From Clostridium_AD sp050717635 (lineage in GTDB: Bacteria > Bacillota > Clostridia > Clostridiales > Clostridiaceae), in contig NZ_JBOITO010000036.1 in assembly GCF_050717635.1 (NCBI RefSeq), positions 124,001 through 188,000 of the forward strand: a stretch of DNA of 64,000 nt, given 5' to 3'. The position numbers were made by a program, and so were the translations under genes. Every line of letters begins with the position of its first letter. Position 1 is the stretch's first letter. This document shows positions 1-7,978 of this stretch, piece after piece. A model generated the notes under the pieces. The model saw nothing but the letters and a program-made list of their open reading frames with translations, was not told the DNA's origin and ran no database searches.

Positions 1-780
1 AATTCTATCAAATACACCATTTACTTTTAGAAATGAAAAACTTCTTTCAATCGTTGCAGAATCTTTTAAAGAATCTTCTATAAAAAGTATATCTCCATTC
101 TTTATTTCAGGCATGTATTTACTACCCCATATACCCTGCATTGTATTCAAATTCCCACCTATTACTCGGCCTCTGACATTGCCCCCGTAGACTGTAATCC
201 ATTGATTTTTTCTTTTTTCTTTGCTCCTATCTTGTGTTTCAAAGTTAATGTGTTCATCTGTCCAGTATTCAGGAGTTTCAAAGACATAAGGAATTTTCAT
301 CTTATCCATAGTGATTTCTTTGAAATACTTATAAGTAGAATCAACAAATGGTGGTAATTCTCCAAATGAAGCCACCAATGCAGGTCCATAGTATGTAGTT
401 AATCCTGTTTGTGCATATATTGCAAGTAAAATTGCTGTAACATCTGAATATCCTATTATTATCTTTGGGTTTCTTTTAAATTCATTATAATCTATATAAG
501 AAAGAATTGAATTTGAGTTCATTCCCCCTATTGTAGCCATAATACATTTTACTTCTGGGTTTCTAATTAAATTATTTAATTCCTCTGCCCTTTGCATAAT
601 ACTTCCAGACCTGTAGAAGTCATATTTTCCAGTTAGGCTTCCCTCTATCAGTTTAAAACCCTTTCTCTGTAAATATTTCTTGGCTCTTTCGAACCTAATC
701 GGGCATGAATATGTTATAGGCGATGATGGTGAAAAAATACCAATGGAATCACCCGATTTTATTTTTGTTATGTTATTCAT
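1..780 (-). CDS. LD-carboxypeptidase / MccF-like peptidase, copy A (3' part outside window)
   Basis: This is the N-terminal 260 codons of a serine peptidase of family S66 (LD-carboxypeptidase, MccF type), and the reading frame is open to the window edge. It is nearly identical to the complete copy at 14293-15285, with scattered substitutions and no indel that I can see. Members either trim peptidoglycan tetrapeptides or, as MccF, cleave toxic aminoacyl nucleotides derived from microcin C. The start at 780 follows a GGGGGG ribosome binding site. It lies 18 bases downstream of a truncated GNAT gene, as in copy B. Whether this copy is functional cannot be judged because its C-terminus is missing here. 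Confidence 0.85.
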   Translation of the reverse strand, partial: MNNITKIKSGDSIGIFSPSSPITYSCPIRFERAKKYLQRKGFKLIEGSLTGKYDFYRSGSIMQRAEELNNLIRNPEVKCIMATIGGMNSNSILSYIDYNEFKRNPKIIIGYSDVTAILLAIYAQTGLTTYYGPALVASFGELPPFVDSTYKYFKEITMDKMKIPYVFETPEYWTDEHINFETQDRSKEKRKNQWITVYGGNVRGRVIGGNLNTMQGIWGSKYMPEIKNGDILFIEDSLKDSATIERSFSFLKVNGVFDRI

Positions 781-798
781 TTTGTCCCCCCATTTCAA

Positions 799-1271
799 TT
801 ATTGAATTACTGAATTAATAAGTTCCCAGTAAATCAAATCGTGGTCCCTACTAATTTCCCTCATACCAACCTTTTCCAATGTTCGTGCAGATGGTTTATT
901 GCTAATCAAACAATCTGCACGTATATATTTAACACTATCTTGAAAACTTAGCCAATTCATAATAGCTTTTAATGCCTCAAAAGCAAGACCATTTCCTCTT
1001 TCCCGCTCTACTAACCCAAATCCAACTTCACCTTTTACATTAGGTTTTCCATGAAACCCTATATCACCAACTACTTGCATATTGTCTTTTTTTACAATCA
1101 TCCAAAATTCAAATCCACTTGGTTTCTTATCCTTTTCTAATGACTCATTTATAATAGGCAAAATATCCAAAGTGTCTTTTGTAGGCCAATTTTTATCTGT
1201 TTTTATTCCGAGTTTCTCAATTTCTTCACTGCTTCCCTCTAATAGAGATTTAGTTATTTCAAGTGTTACAG
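799..1271 (-). pseudogene. GNAT acetyltransferase copy A, N-terminus lost
   Basis: The sequence matches the RimJ/RimL-type GNAT gene at 15304-15825 up to position 1271 and then stops matching abruptly. The conserved acetyl-CoA loop region (ERERGNG) and the C-terminal half remain, but about the first 30 residues are gone. Upstream in this frame there is a stop codon and then sequence of a different gene. The first internal ATG, at 1170, would give only 123 residues, starting at the equivalent of residue 51 of the intact copy. It is best regarded as a gene broken by recombination at its 5' end. Confidence 0.8.
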
Positions 1272-1405
1272 CTCAATGCTGCCATCGAACCAGTTATAAT
1301 TTCAGGTTCACTTATATGCTTCCAATCTTTATCCTCATAATCGCTATTTATTGTTCCATCCCTATCTATAAATGCAACCTTCTTCTTATCCCTCCTTAAA
1401 AACAT
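1259..1405 (-). pseudogene. N-terminal fragment of a HAD-family phosphatase
   Basis: An ATG at 1405 behind an AAGGAGG-like sequence opens a 48-codon frame that reads FIDRDGTIN at residues 12-20. This is the DxDGT nucleophile motif of HAD phosphatases of the HisB/GmhB type. After about 45 codons the frame runs into the truncated GNAT gene and stops at 1259. The remaining motifs of the family are absent, so this is only the head of a gene whose body was replaced. The junction lies near 1271. It marks the exact site of a recombination event between two cassettes. Confidence 0.7.
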
Positions 1406-1468
1406 TCAAGCATTGTAGATTGTGTCTAAACCCTATTAATTTTTTACTTGCATATTCTAAAGTAAAAG

Positions 1469-2011
1469 TCATTTTATTCCTTCATCAAGTGGTGGACATT
1501 CTTCTCTTAAAATAGAAAAAAATTGTACATCGTGATATTTTCCTCGAGCAAACATTGCTTTTCGCATTGTACCTTCATACACATAGCCACATTTTTCTGC
1601 AATTATTCTACTTGGTACATTCCCACTAAAAAGACGAATTCCCAATCTGTTTATTGGTTTTAATTCAAAAATATATGCAGAAAATAATCTCAAAGCTTCT
1701 GTTGCATACCCTTTACCTCTATTCTTTTGTTTATGTATTTGACATCCAATCTCATAACCTTCGAACCCTTTTACACCCTTAAAAAACACTATATGTCCTA
1801 ATATGTCATTTGCATTATCTGTAATTAACATTTTCCCATAATCTTCTTGCCAAAATCCATTATCATTATAATACTTTTTATATACAATTTCTGCACTTAA
1901 TTCTATACCCAGATATTCTCCTCTCTCTGTTAAATTATTCGCCAATATATTTATTTCAGCAATATCCTCTTGTTTTACTAATCTTAAATTAATTTTTTTA
2001 CCTTGAATCAT
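1469..2011 (-). CDS. GNAT N-acetyltransferase (RimJ/RimL type)
   Basis: This 180-residue protein has the complete GNAT fold layout of the RimJ/RimL subgroup. It has the N-terminal LRLVKQEDIAEI strand and helix, a central beta hairpin (ILGHIVFF) and the acetyl-CoA pyrophosphate loop NRGKGYATEAL near residues 97-107. The C-terminal N-x-x-S-x-x-x-x-E-x-x-G motif is near 133-144. Such enzymes acetylate amino groups on proteins, antibiotics or small molecules; the substrate is unknown. The start follows AAAAGGGGATG with good spacing. It is a single-gene cassette on the minus strand. Confidence 0.85.
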   Translation of the reverse strand: MIQGKKINLRLVKQEDIAEINILANNLTERGEYLGIELSAEIVYKKYYNDNGFWQEDYGKMLITDNANDILGHIVFFKGVKGFEGYEIGCQIHKQKNRGKGYATEALRLFSAYIFELKPINRLGIRLFSGNVPSRIIAEKCGYVYEGTMRKAMFARGKYHDVQFFSILREECPPLDEGIK

Positions 2012-2209
2012 AGCTGTTCATCCCCTTTTCAATGAAGTATATTATAGATAAAAATGAATAAGTATTACTTAAACCTAATTACGCATCAATTTCTATGACG
2101 CTTAAAATATAATTGTTTATAAATCGTATATATAATTAATTCACTACTTTAGGAAAAAACGTAAACTCACAATTGATCATAGAACAAATTTATGGATATA
2201 TTATATTTC

Positions 2210-2533
2210 TTAATCATTTATTCGTTTAATGTATTTTCTCCTGTTTCGTGAAATAACTCCAATTATTAATGGTAGTAGCATTATTCCAAAAGTACTAATA
2301 ACGGTGAGCCAACCATTTATGAATAGCAATACAGTACCTAATACTATGTAATAAATTCCAATTCCATAAAATATCATTCTGGAGTACTTAATATAATTTA
2401 TTTCATCAATTACTTTATATTTTTTTATTTTAGGCATTATAATTTTTAGAGATAAATGTTTACCAACCAATATAGAGATGATGCCTAACAAAATGAATCC
2501 AATCTTCGCTAAATAATATACCAATTCCTCCAT
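2210..2533 (-). CDS. Small membrane protein, unknown function
   Basis: The 107-residue product has three likely membrane segments, roughly residues 8-24, 51-70 and 73-92, joined by lysine-rich loops. It ends in a basic tail (RNRRKYIKRIND). I do not recognise a family. It starts after GAGGAT and forms a one-gene unit in the array. Basic loops suggest an inner-membrane protein with a cytoplasmic tail, but no function can be assigned. Confidence 0.6.
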   Translation of the reverse strand: MEELVYYLAKIGFILLGIISILVGKHLSLKIIMPKIKKYKVIDEINYIKYSRMIFYGIGIYYIVLGTVLLFINGWLTVISTFGIMLLPLIIGVISRNRRKYIKRIND

Positions 2534-2568
2534 AAACTATCCTCCTCAAATTTAGTGCGTCATATAAT

Positions 2569-2620
2569 GCAATGATTCATCAATCATAGCATTGTGATAG
2601 CGAACAATATGTTAAACATG
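2569..2620 (-). repeat. Array intergenic element (attC-like?)
   Basis: This gap contains ATTCATCAATCATAG followed by GTGATAGCGAACAATATG, matching the elements at 3724 and 9684. It lies between the stop of the zinc-ribbon gene and the start region of the next gene, the position expected for a cassette-joining site. Confidence 0.5.
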
Positions 2621-2633
2621 CAAGCAAACTTAT

Positions 2634-3035
2634 TTAAAGTAATATTTGAGGATTACAATAACAAATAAAACTTCCTATCAATAATGACAATCCTAAAAGT
2701 CTAATAATTAAGATTGTTTTCTTAATCCCTAATTTAATAAATGTTTCAGAAGTCGCAAACGGCAACACAATAATAGTTCCACTTAATATCATAATTCCTA
2801 TACATGCTATTGATATACCTAACTGTAAGTTTGTAATAGTAATTATTGAGCCAACTAACGCAACTATTACATTTATGGCTATTAATGTAGTAAATAAGAC
2901 CTTGTGCTTTTTAAAGGAGCTCTGAAATTTGTTAAAGTAATTTTCGCATTTATCATCACAATAAGTTTTATCATTAATTATTAGTTTATTACAATAAGCA
3001 CATTTTTTGTTACCCACTTTCTTACTCCTTTCCAT
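2634..3035 (-). CDS. Zinc-ribbon membrane protein (DUF2116-like)
   Basis: The first 30 residues hold a four-cysteine zinc ribbon (CAYC near 13-16, then CDDKC near 26-30). The rest is hydrophobic, with three to four predicted membrane helices starting near residue 48. This looks like the DUF2116 type of membrane-anchored zinc ribbon. The Cys pairs probably bind structural zinc on the cytoplasmic side; the role is unknown. It is a single-gene unit, 133 residues long, with an AAAGGAGT-type site overlapping its start. Confidence 0.6.
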   Translation of the reverse strand: MERSKKVGNKKCAYCNKLIINDKTYCDDKCENYFNKFQSSFKKHKVLFTTLIAINVIVALVGSIITITNLQLGISIACIGIMILSGTIIVLPFATSETFIKLGIKKTILIIRLLGLSLLIGSFICYCNPQILL

Positions 3036-3093
3036 TAGATTTCCACAAAATTATTTTTCACCTTTACTTCATCTAAAAATACAAATACCCACT

Positions 3094-3129
3094 AACTAAG
3101 GAATTAACTTAATAGGTCTTTTATGAAAA
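3094..3129. repeat. 36-bp dispersed repeat, copy 1
   Basis: AACTAAGGAATTAACTTA followed by a TAGGTCTTTTAT tail recurs at 17014-17049 with about two differences. The core contains the inverted repeat TAAG/CTTA. In copy 2 it forms the edge of a truncated VOC gene, so it probably marks a recombination junction. Confidence 0.7.
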
Positions 3130-3171
3130 TTGTCAAATAACTGTGAAAACATATAATGCATAATTGGCAGA

Positions 3172-3375
3172 TTATATCTTTGTTATATCAACAAAATATT
3201 TTCCATTTCCAGTATCAACGATTTTACCCTTACTCACAAGTCGTGAAAAAATAAATCTTTGATTAACTCAAATGCTTGAAGGTTTCACAGCATGATTTTC
3301 GTCAACTGCTCCTGCCTTCAAAAATCTTTTTATAATGATAATCTTTCTAATAATTGGCATTGGTATTAGTATCAT
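3172..3375 (-). pseudogene. Small membrane-anchored protein, interrupted by one TGA
   Basis: From an ATG at 3375, preceded by GGCAGGA, a 67-residue frame reads through to a stop at 3172 except for a single in-frame TGA at 3268-3270. The N-terminus is a hydrophobic segment (MILIPMPIIRKIIII) followed by KRFLKAGAVDENHA. The C-terminus reads FSRLVSKGKIVDTGNGKYF, typical of small one-helix proteins with a winged-helix-like tail. The residue replaced by the stop was probably Gly or Arg. It is a decayed cassette, and the surrounding 400 bp hold no other gene. Confidence 0.6.
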
Positions 3376-3457
3376 AATAAATTCCTGCCTGATAATACAA
3401 ATAATGGTTACTACGCCCTATTAGAATGTTACGAACCAAACGTAATTGTCAATTAAG

Positions 3458-3658
3458 CTAATTTTTATCCTTTTTTTCTGCTTTCTTTTTAGATGCTTCT
3501 GCAATTACTATATTTGAGCAAAAAATAACAATCATACAACAAAAATTAACGATGGTTGAACTATTCATGCCATGAAATAAAATATTAATAACGGAAATCA
3601 GCATAGCAATTACTGATACAATTATTCCAAACTTAGAAACTTTAGAATAATTCTTCAT
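3458..3658 (-). CDS. Small two-helix membrane protein
   Basis: The 66-residue product has two hydrophobic segments, near residues 10-28 and 33-52, and a lysine-rich C-terminus (SKKKAEKKDKN). The start at 3658 follows a GGGGG site. No family is recognised. It is one of several tiny membrane-protein cassettes in the array. Confidence 0.55.
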   Translation of the reverse strand: MKNYSKVSKFGIIVSVIAMLISVINILFHGMNSSTIVNFCCMIVIFCSNIVIAEASKKKAEKKDKN

Positions 3659-3723
3659 ATTGTAACCCCCATTTTTTATTAATTTTAAATCTATTAGTAA
3701 TATTGATACTAAGCTTTATTTTA

Positions 3724-3780
3724 CAATTGCTCATTAATCGTAGTTTTGCGATAGTTGAACAATATACGAATATTGTATAG
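3724..3780 (-). repeat. Array intergenic element (attC-like?)
   Basis: The + strand reads CTCATTAATCGTAGTTTTGC, then GATAGTTGAACAATATACG and AATATTGTA. ATTAATCG and CGATAGTTGAA form an imperfect stem. It is a good representative of the element and lies just beyond the stop of the 66-residue membrane protein gene. Confidence 0.55.
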
Positions 3781-3826
3781 TAATTTTATAATTAAAATAT
3801 TAATAAATTTTCTTTTGCTAACAATA

Positions 3827-4252
3827 TTATAGTTCTTGTAATATTACTTTTAATTTTTCTTTTACAACATCTAAACTCTTTTTATTATCAATACTTTTGC
3901 AAGTCCATCCAAATTCATCATCTGTATACCTTGGAAATATATGCATATGATAATGACCAAAATCAGTAAATAGCCCTCCATTTTGCATAATTGTATATCC
4001 ACCAGGATTAAATGCTTTTTTTATAACCTTAGTAAGTTTTATAGATAATTTGGTAATTCTTAATAAAGTTTCATCATCTAAATCATCAATATCATGATAA
4101 TGTTCTTTAGGCACTATCAATACATGTCCTTCGTTTATAGGGTCTATATCTAAAAAACAACACACAAGTTCATCTTCATAAATAATATTTGAAGGTTCTT
4201 CTTTGTTTACTATTTTACAAAACACGCAACCTTTATGTTTCATCATCATCAT
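3827..4252 (-). CDS. HIT-family nucleotide hydrolase
   Basis: This 141-residue protein carries the histidine-triad signature GHYHMHIFPR near residues 99-108 and an N-terminal CVFC pair near 9-12, typical of HinT/Ap4A hydrolases. HIT enzymes split nucleoside phosphoramidates, AMP-lysine or Ap4A, and some degrade peptide-nucleotide antibiotics. Four ATG codons in a row follow GGGGGGA, so the true start may be 3 to 9 bases inside. A nearly identical but 5'-truncated copy lies at 29759-30097. The spacing to the upstream lipoprotein gene is 56 bases. Confidence 0.9.
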   Translation of the reverse strand: MMMMKHKGCVFCKIVNKEEPSNIIYEDELVCCFLDIDPINEGHVLIVPKEHYHDIDDLDDETLLRITKLSIKLTKVIKKAFNPGGYTIMQNGGLFTDFGHYHMHIFPRYTDDEFGWTCKSIDNKKSLDVVKEKLKVILQEL

Positions 4253-4308
4253 TCCCCCCAGTATGGTTAATTTATTTCTATTTTATTTATTTTTGGTATA
4301 ACTAAAAA

Positions 4309-4830
4309 TTAGTCTGTTCTAATGATAAACGCATATTCACATTCATTTTCTCCCCAAGTAGCAATCATTCTAAAACCTCTAATGTCAGTTTTACCTTCTA
4401 CATAATATGAACTTAAACCAGATGCCAGGTGTTTCTTTATTTCAAAAGAACATTTACCATCTTTTAGTTCAACTGGAATGTTAATTATTAATTTATCGGA
4501 GTATATCTGGTTTCCGTTTTCATCAATTAAAATATCCTTTATAGTAAATTTGCTTGGAGGATTGTTCATGAAACTAATTGTAGCAGTGTTGCCAATTTCA
4601 ATATATGGAATCTCACTTTTCGAACCTTTCTTTAAAATTGTTTGAAATGTATCTTCCCTATCATACATAGCACCTTTCCATTTATTTTTTGCAACAATAT
4701 AGTCTAATTGCTTTTCTCCAACAGTTATTGTTAATTTTGAAGGTTCTTGTGTAGGTTTAGTGGTAGCACACCCAATCATCAAAATGCTCATTAATAATAC
4801 TAATGTAATAGCAACTATTAATTTTTTCAT
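4309..4830 (-). CDS. Lipoprotein, unknown function
   Basis: The 173-residue product starts with MKK, a hydrophobic stretch and the lipobox MIGC with Cys near residue 21, so it should be a lipid-anchored extracytoplasmic protein. The mature part is beta-rich with no recognised domain. It may share an origin with the other short lipoproteins of the array (6634, 5207). It starts after AGGGGC. Confidence 0.65.
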   Translation of the reverse strand: MKKLIVAITLVLLMSILMIGCATTKPTQEPSKLTITVGEKQLDYIVAKNKWKGAMYDREDTFQTILKKGSKSEIPYIEIGNTATISFMNNPPSKFTIKDILIDENGNQIYSDKLIINIPVELKDGKCSFEIKKHLASGLSSYYVEGKTDIRGFRMIATWGENECEYAFIIRTD

Positions 4831-4910
4831 ATTAATCAGCCCCTCTTATTTTTATCGTAAAGGAAAGTGGTTACTTTGAGATAAAAGAACATTAAAAATT
4901 AATAAGAAAT

Positions 4911-5173
4911 TTATGCCTCGCCATAGTATTTTGCAAAATAGAAAATTCCTTTTTTTCTAACTATATAACTTTGTTGAGATGTCCCTGTTGCTTCACTATA
5001 TGGAGGTATAACTAATTCATAACAACGAGCATTTTCAGTTTTAAGTAAATTACTATCTATCCTATTATGTAATTCATCATCATTTATTGGTGTTATAAAC
5101 GCTATAATAGGATGGCCACTAATTTAAGTTTTTTAATTTTTTTTAATTCTTTGATCATGTCTGTTTTTACCAA
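4911..5173 (-). pseudogene. Frameshifted small protein, unknown family
   Basis: A TTG at 5173, seven bases behind AGGGGGA, begins VKTDMIKELKKIKK and stops after 23 codons. A second frame continues SGHPIIAFITPINDDELHN and ends RKKGIFYFAKYYGEA at 4911. A single-base change in the A-rich stretch near 5125 would join them into about 87 residues. I do not recognise the family. It is a decayed cassette unless the shift is a sequencing error. Confidence 0.55.
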
Positions 5174-5206
5174 ATTTATTCCCCCTAAATGTTCATGTAC
5201 TAATAT

Positions 5207-5636
5207 TTATAATTTATTATCAGTTCCCATTTCTTGTATCAGCTTTTGAACATATTTATTCAATCCTTTTGGTAAGTACATTGGAGTTCCTATTTTTTCT
5301 TTTATTTTTTCTAAATTACCATAATCTTTATCTTTATACATACCAATAATAGCCCAATCGTTATTAAAATCAATCCATAGTTCACATGAGCCATCTAACT
5401 GTTCTTCTTTAGGAACTTCTGTCCAATTATAATTTTTACACATGTCCCTAATTTTCTTCATCACATTCTCATCTGTAATATCAATTTCTGCTCCATCATT
5501 CGTGGAGATAGTGATTTTATCTGAATTCATTTCAAACATTCCAGTTCCTAATCCCCCTTTTACACCACAACCGCTAACCATAACTGCCAATAATACTGTA
5601 ATCAGAATTAGTTTATATTGTCTTTTTATCTTTCAC
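5207..5636 (-). pseudogene. Lipoprotein with frameshift in the signal peptide
   Basis: The main frame (127 codons from an ATG at 5590) begins inside a signal peptide, MAVMVSGCG, whose upstream residues read RQYKLILITVLLA in the same frame but reach a stop with no start codon. A GTG at 5636, well placed behind AGGAGG, runs out of frame. Removing one A from the run of five A near 5624 would create a normal lipoprotein start. The mature part contains YNWTEVPKEEQLDGSCELW and has no recognised domain. It could be a broken gene, a phase-variable tract or a sequence error. Confidence 0.5.
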
Positions 5637-5680
5637 ACCTCCTAAAAATGGTATAATAAGTATATCTCTTCGCCTTAGAT

Positions 5681-5735
5681 TACGATTCTTCACCTATAGC
5701 AGAAATACGATTGATTCACTATTTACGAATATTAT
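5681..5735 (-). repeat. Array intergenic element (attC-like?)
   Basis: The + strand reads ATTCTTCACCTATAGCAG, then ATACGATTGATTCAC and TATTTACGAATATTATG. It shares all blocks with the element at 6371. It separates the P-loop kinase gene from the lipoprotein remnant. Confidence 0.6.
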
Positions 5736-5748
5736 GACTGCTTTATTT

Positions 5749-6315
5749 TTACAAATTAATATTTTCTATTATTTCATCATAAATTTCTTGCAGTCTAATA
5801 TCTTCAAATTCTGTTGTATCTACATCTATATTTATACAATTATCTATTTTTAATTTAAAGTTCTTATTTGTAACTCTTTTCTTAAATTCATCAAGTCCAC
5901 CTATCTGAATAATATGCCCTGGATGTCTTTTCCCTGAATTATCACGTTCAATATATCTTTTATATAATATTTCTTCTGGTGCATGACAATATAATTGTAA
6001 TATTTTATAGTTATATTTCATTTTTAAGTCAGAGAAAACTTTTGTTGCAAATTTATCTTCAAAATTACCTTCAACAATGAAATCCTTGCCAGTTTGACAT
6101 AACTTTTCAACAAATAGATATGAAAGTTTAAAACTTGTTATTCCTAATTGCACTCCCCATTCTTCATCTTTAGTATCTAAACAATCAAAAAGTAATTCTT
6201 TAATTTCATCTTTATTTATTAAAGGTAGGTTAAATTTATTTGCTAATTTCTTACTTAATATTGTTTTGCCTGTAGCAGATGTACCTGTAACTATTATAAT
6301 TAATCTTTCCCCCAC
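5749..6315 (-). CDS. P-loop nucleotide kinase (AAA_28/AAA_33-like)
   Basis: A Walker A motif GTSATGKT lies near the N-terminus. It is followed by helical segments and a lid with RYIERDNSGKRHPGH, typical of small soluble kinases such as shikimate- or adenylate-kinase-like resistance phosphotransferases. I favour the GTG at 6315 behind GGGGGCG (188 residues); a longer frame to a TTG at 6342 lacks a ribosome binding site. The substrate is unknown. It is a single-gene cassette with array elements on both sides. Confidence 0.65.
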   Translation of the reverse strand: MGERLIIIVTGTSATGKTILSKKLANKFNLPLINKDEIKELLFDCLDTKDEEWGVQLGITSFKLSYLFVEKLCQTGKDFIVEGNFEDKFATKVFSDLKMKYNYKILQLYCHAPEEILYKRYIERDNSGKRHPGHIIQIGGLDEFKKRVTNKNFKLKIDNCINIDVDTTEFEDIRLQEIYDEIIENINL

Positions 6316-6370
6316 TGAAATCGCCCCCACTATTATATTCAAGGTTAGCTATAAATACGTCAGAGATTAG

Positions 6371-6427
6371 ACTTCTTCACCTATCGCACAAGTACGATTG
6401 ATGAACTATTTGCGAATATTGTGTATC
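6371..6427 (-). repeat. Array intergenic element (attC-like?)
   Basis: The + strand reads TTCTTCACCTATCGCAC, AGTACGATTGATGAAC and TATTTGCGAATATTGTG. The arms TTCACCTATCG and CGATTGATGAA form a stem interrupted by two mismatches, the asymmetric pattern typical of attC sites. Confidence 0.6.
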
Positions 6428-6434
6428 GCTAAGA

Positions 6435-6584
6435 TTATCTTGAATTCTTATTAATATATATGTTGAGTGCTTGAATCCCCTTGAATGATACACTAATAAC
6501 TGCAATATAAGTCATCATTCTAAGTATAGACTCAATAATAGAAATGAAGCCGATAGCCCCAAATAAACCGTTTGGATTACTCAT
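6435..6584 (-). CDS. 49-residue membrane protein
   Basis: A clear AAGGAGGAG site lies 6 bases before the ATG at 6584. The product begins MSNPNGLFGAIGFISIIES, contains one or two hydrophobic stretches up to residue 33, and ends IYINKNSR. No family is recognised. Its position, ribosome binding site and flanking array elements match the other cassettes, so I think it is real despite its size. Confidence 0.55.
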   Translation of the reverse strand: MSNPNGLFGAIGFISIIESILRMMTYIAVISVSFKGIQALNIYINKNSR

Positions 6585-6633
6585 TGGATTATTCTCCTCC
6601 TTTAAATATTAATTTGTATTTTCTAAACTGAAC

Positions 6634-7122
6634 TTACTTCTTCATGAGAAATTCTTCTTTATAATTCATGTTATTATATAGATTTCTTAATTCCTCGATA
6701 ACTTTTGTGTCTGTGTATTTATATGCAAATTTAGTTGTTTCATTGTCTTTATAATTGAATACATAAATTTGTTTTTCTGATACATCTATTTGATATATAT
6801 AATTCTTTGCCATTTCAGTATTATCAATTAAGGATATTGTAAAGTCGGATTCTTTTTCCTTTTGATTGCTTTCTATACAACTTATCGTTTTTAGGTACTT
6901 AGCTATGTTTTGTATATCTCGTGAGTCAGTAACCATTTTACTCCTGCCCAACTCTTTTTCGCTACTCGTAATTGTTAGGTTTGAGAATTCGATTCTTTTA
7001 GTTAAATCTATTGGAATATCTTTAAATGGCTTTATTGTTTGCGTACTATCTGGTTTAGCACATCCAGTATATAACAATATTATGCAGGAAATAATAACAA
7101 TAAAAATACACCTTTTTTTCAA
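6634..7122 (-). CDS. Lipoprotein, unknown function
   Basis: This 162-residue product has an MKKR start, a hydrophobic segment and Cys near residue 21 (LYTGC), indicating a lipoprotein signal. The mature region has alternating strands and contains KYLKTISCIESNQKEKESD and LIDNTEMAKNYIYQIDVSE. It has no recognised domain. It starts behind GGGGGAGG. It is probably surface-exposed, with unknown role. Confidence 0.6.
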   Translation of the reverse strand: MKKRCIFIVIISCIILLYTGCAKPDSTQTIKPFKDIPIDLTKRIEFSNLTITSSEKELGRSKMVTDSRDIQNIAKYLKTISCIESNQKEKESDFTISLIDNTEMAKNYIYQIDVSEKQIYVFNYKDNETTKFAYKYTDTKVIEELRNLYNNMNYKEEFLMKK

Positions 7123-7221
7123 AATATCCTCCCCCTTTTATCTGATAAGTATCATCCACTTACGATATATGAAGAATTTAACAACAATCTGAAGCAACCT
7201 AATTTTAAACTTCATATATGC

Positions 7222-7425
7222 TTATTTTGTTAAGTTTCTTACATTTTCTAAATCTTCCGTATAAAGTTCAATATACCCACACTTTGGGCAAACAGAAGCC
7301 TTCGCTTTTATCCTCTTCATCAGCCCCTTTGGGAATCTGTTTGCGAGTTGCAATTCACTTCCCATACTACTCAACATATTAAGCCCTTCAACCATTTCAC
7401 AGTTGCATCTCAAACATTTTCTCAT
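7222..7425 (-). CDS. Small zinc-ribbon protein
   Basis: The 67-residue protein has two CxxC pairs, CLRC near residues 4-7 and CPKC near 46-49, that should bind one zinc ion. It ends CGYIELYTEDLENVRNLTK. Similar tiny proteins are common in Clostridium accessory regions, with unknown function. The tail of a second, broken relative lies at 21108-21200. It starts behind AGGGGGAA. Confidence 0.6.
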   Translation of the reverse strand: MRKCLRCNCEMVEGLNMLSSMGSELQLANRFPKGLMKRIKAKASVCPKCGYIELYTEDLENVRNLTK

Positions 7426-7533
7426 AATTATTCCCCCTAATTAATGAATAACCGTTAGTTCGTCTTTAAACTAGTATAAAATATGGATTGTAGCAGGTTG
7501 CATCTTACAAATGGCATTCTTGTGCTTCCTGAC

Positions 7534-7797
7534 CTATAGTATAATTTTTTTCATTTTATGCTTATAAAGTTCTACTGTTTCATGATAATCCATAATAATT
7601 CCTTCTTCTCTGACAAAATTTCCATAGCCTCTCGGCTCTCCTTTTAATCGTGGTAAAAGTTGAAAATGTAAGTGATTCCTTTTACCGTCACATATTGTAC
7701 ACATATACACTTTTTCTGCACTGATAATTTCTTTATGAAGTTTAATTATTGCATCTGCTATTTTTTCATTCTCGGACATTGTTTTAACATACAAGTT
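7534..7797 (-). CDS. HIT-like protein, short form
   Basis: The product carries HLHFQLLPR near residue 45, matching the histidine-triad motif with Gln in the last position, as in GalT/Ap4A-phosphorylase-like members. AAAGGAGGA at 7810-7802 places the start at the TTG at 7797 (87 residues). A normal HIT domain is 110 residues or more, so the N-terminal strands that bind the base are missing. It may be a 5'-truncated cassette that acquired a new start. Activity is doubtful. Confidence 0.6.
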   Translation of the reverse strand, partial: NLYVKTMSENEKIADAIIKLHKEIISAEKVYMCTICDGKRNHLHFQLLPRLKGEPRGYGNFVREEGIIMDYHETVELYKHKMKKIIL

Positions 7798-7843
7798 AAC
7801 TCCTCCTTTCATAATATAAAATTATACTACCTCTCATTATTCT

Positions 7844-7900
7844 ACTATTCTTCATCTATATCAGAAGTACACTCGATGCACTATTTACAAAAAAAACGAA
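7844..7900 (-). repeat. Array intergenic element (attC-like?)
   Basis: The + strand reads ACTATTCTTCATCTATATC, AGAAGTACACTCGATGCAC and TATTTACAAAAAAAACG. It keeps the TTCTTCATC and GATGCACTATTTAC blocks found in the elements at 5681 and 8567. Confidence 0.5.
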
Positions 7901-7978
7901 TTAATAAATTAACTGTACATTGGTTTTTATAAAATAAATAAAAGCCACTCCTAAATCATACTTTAGTACAACATTAAT

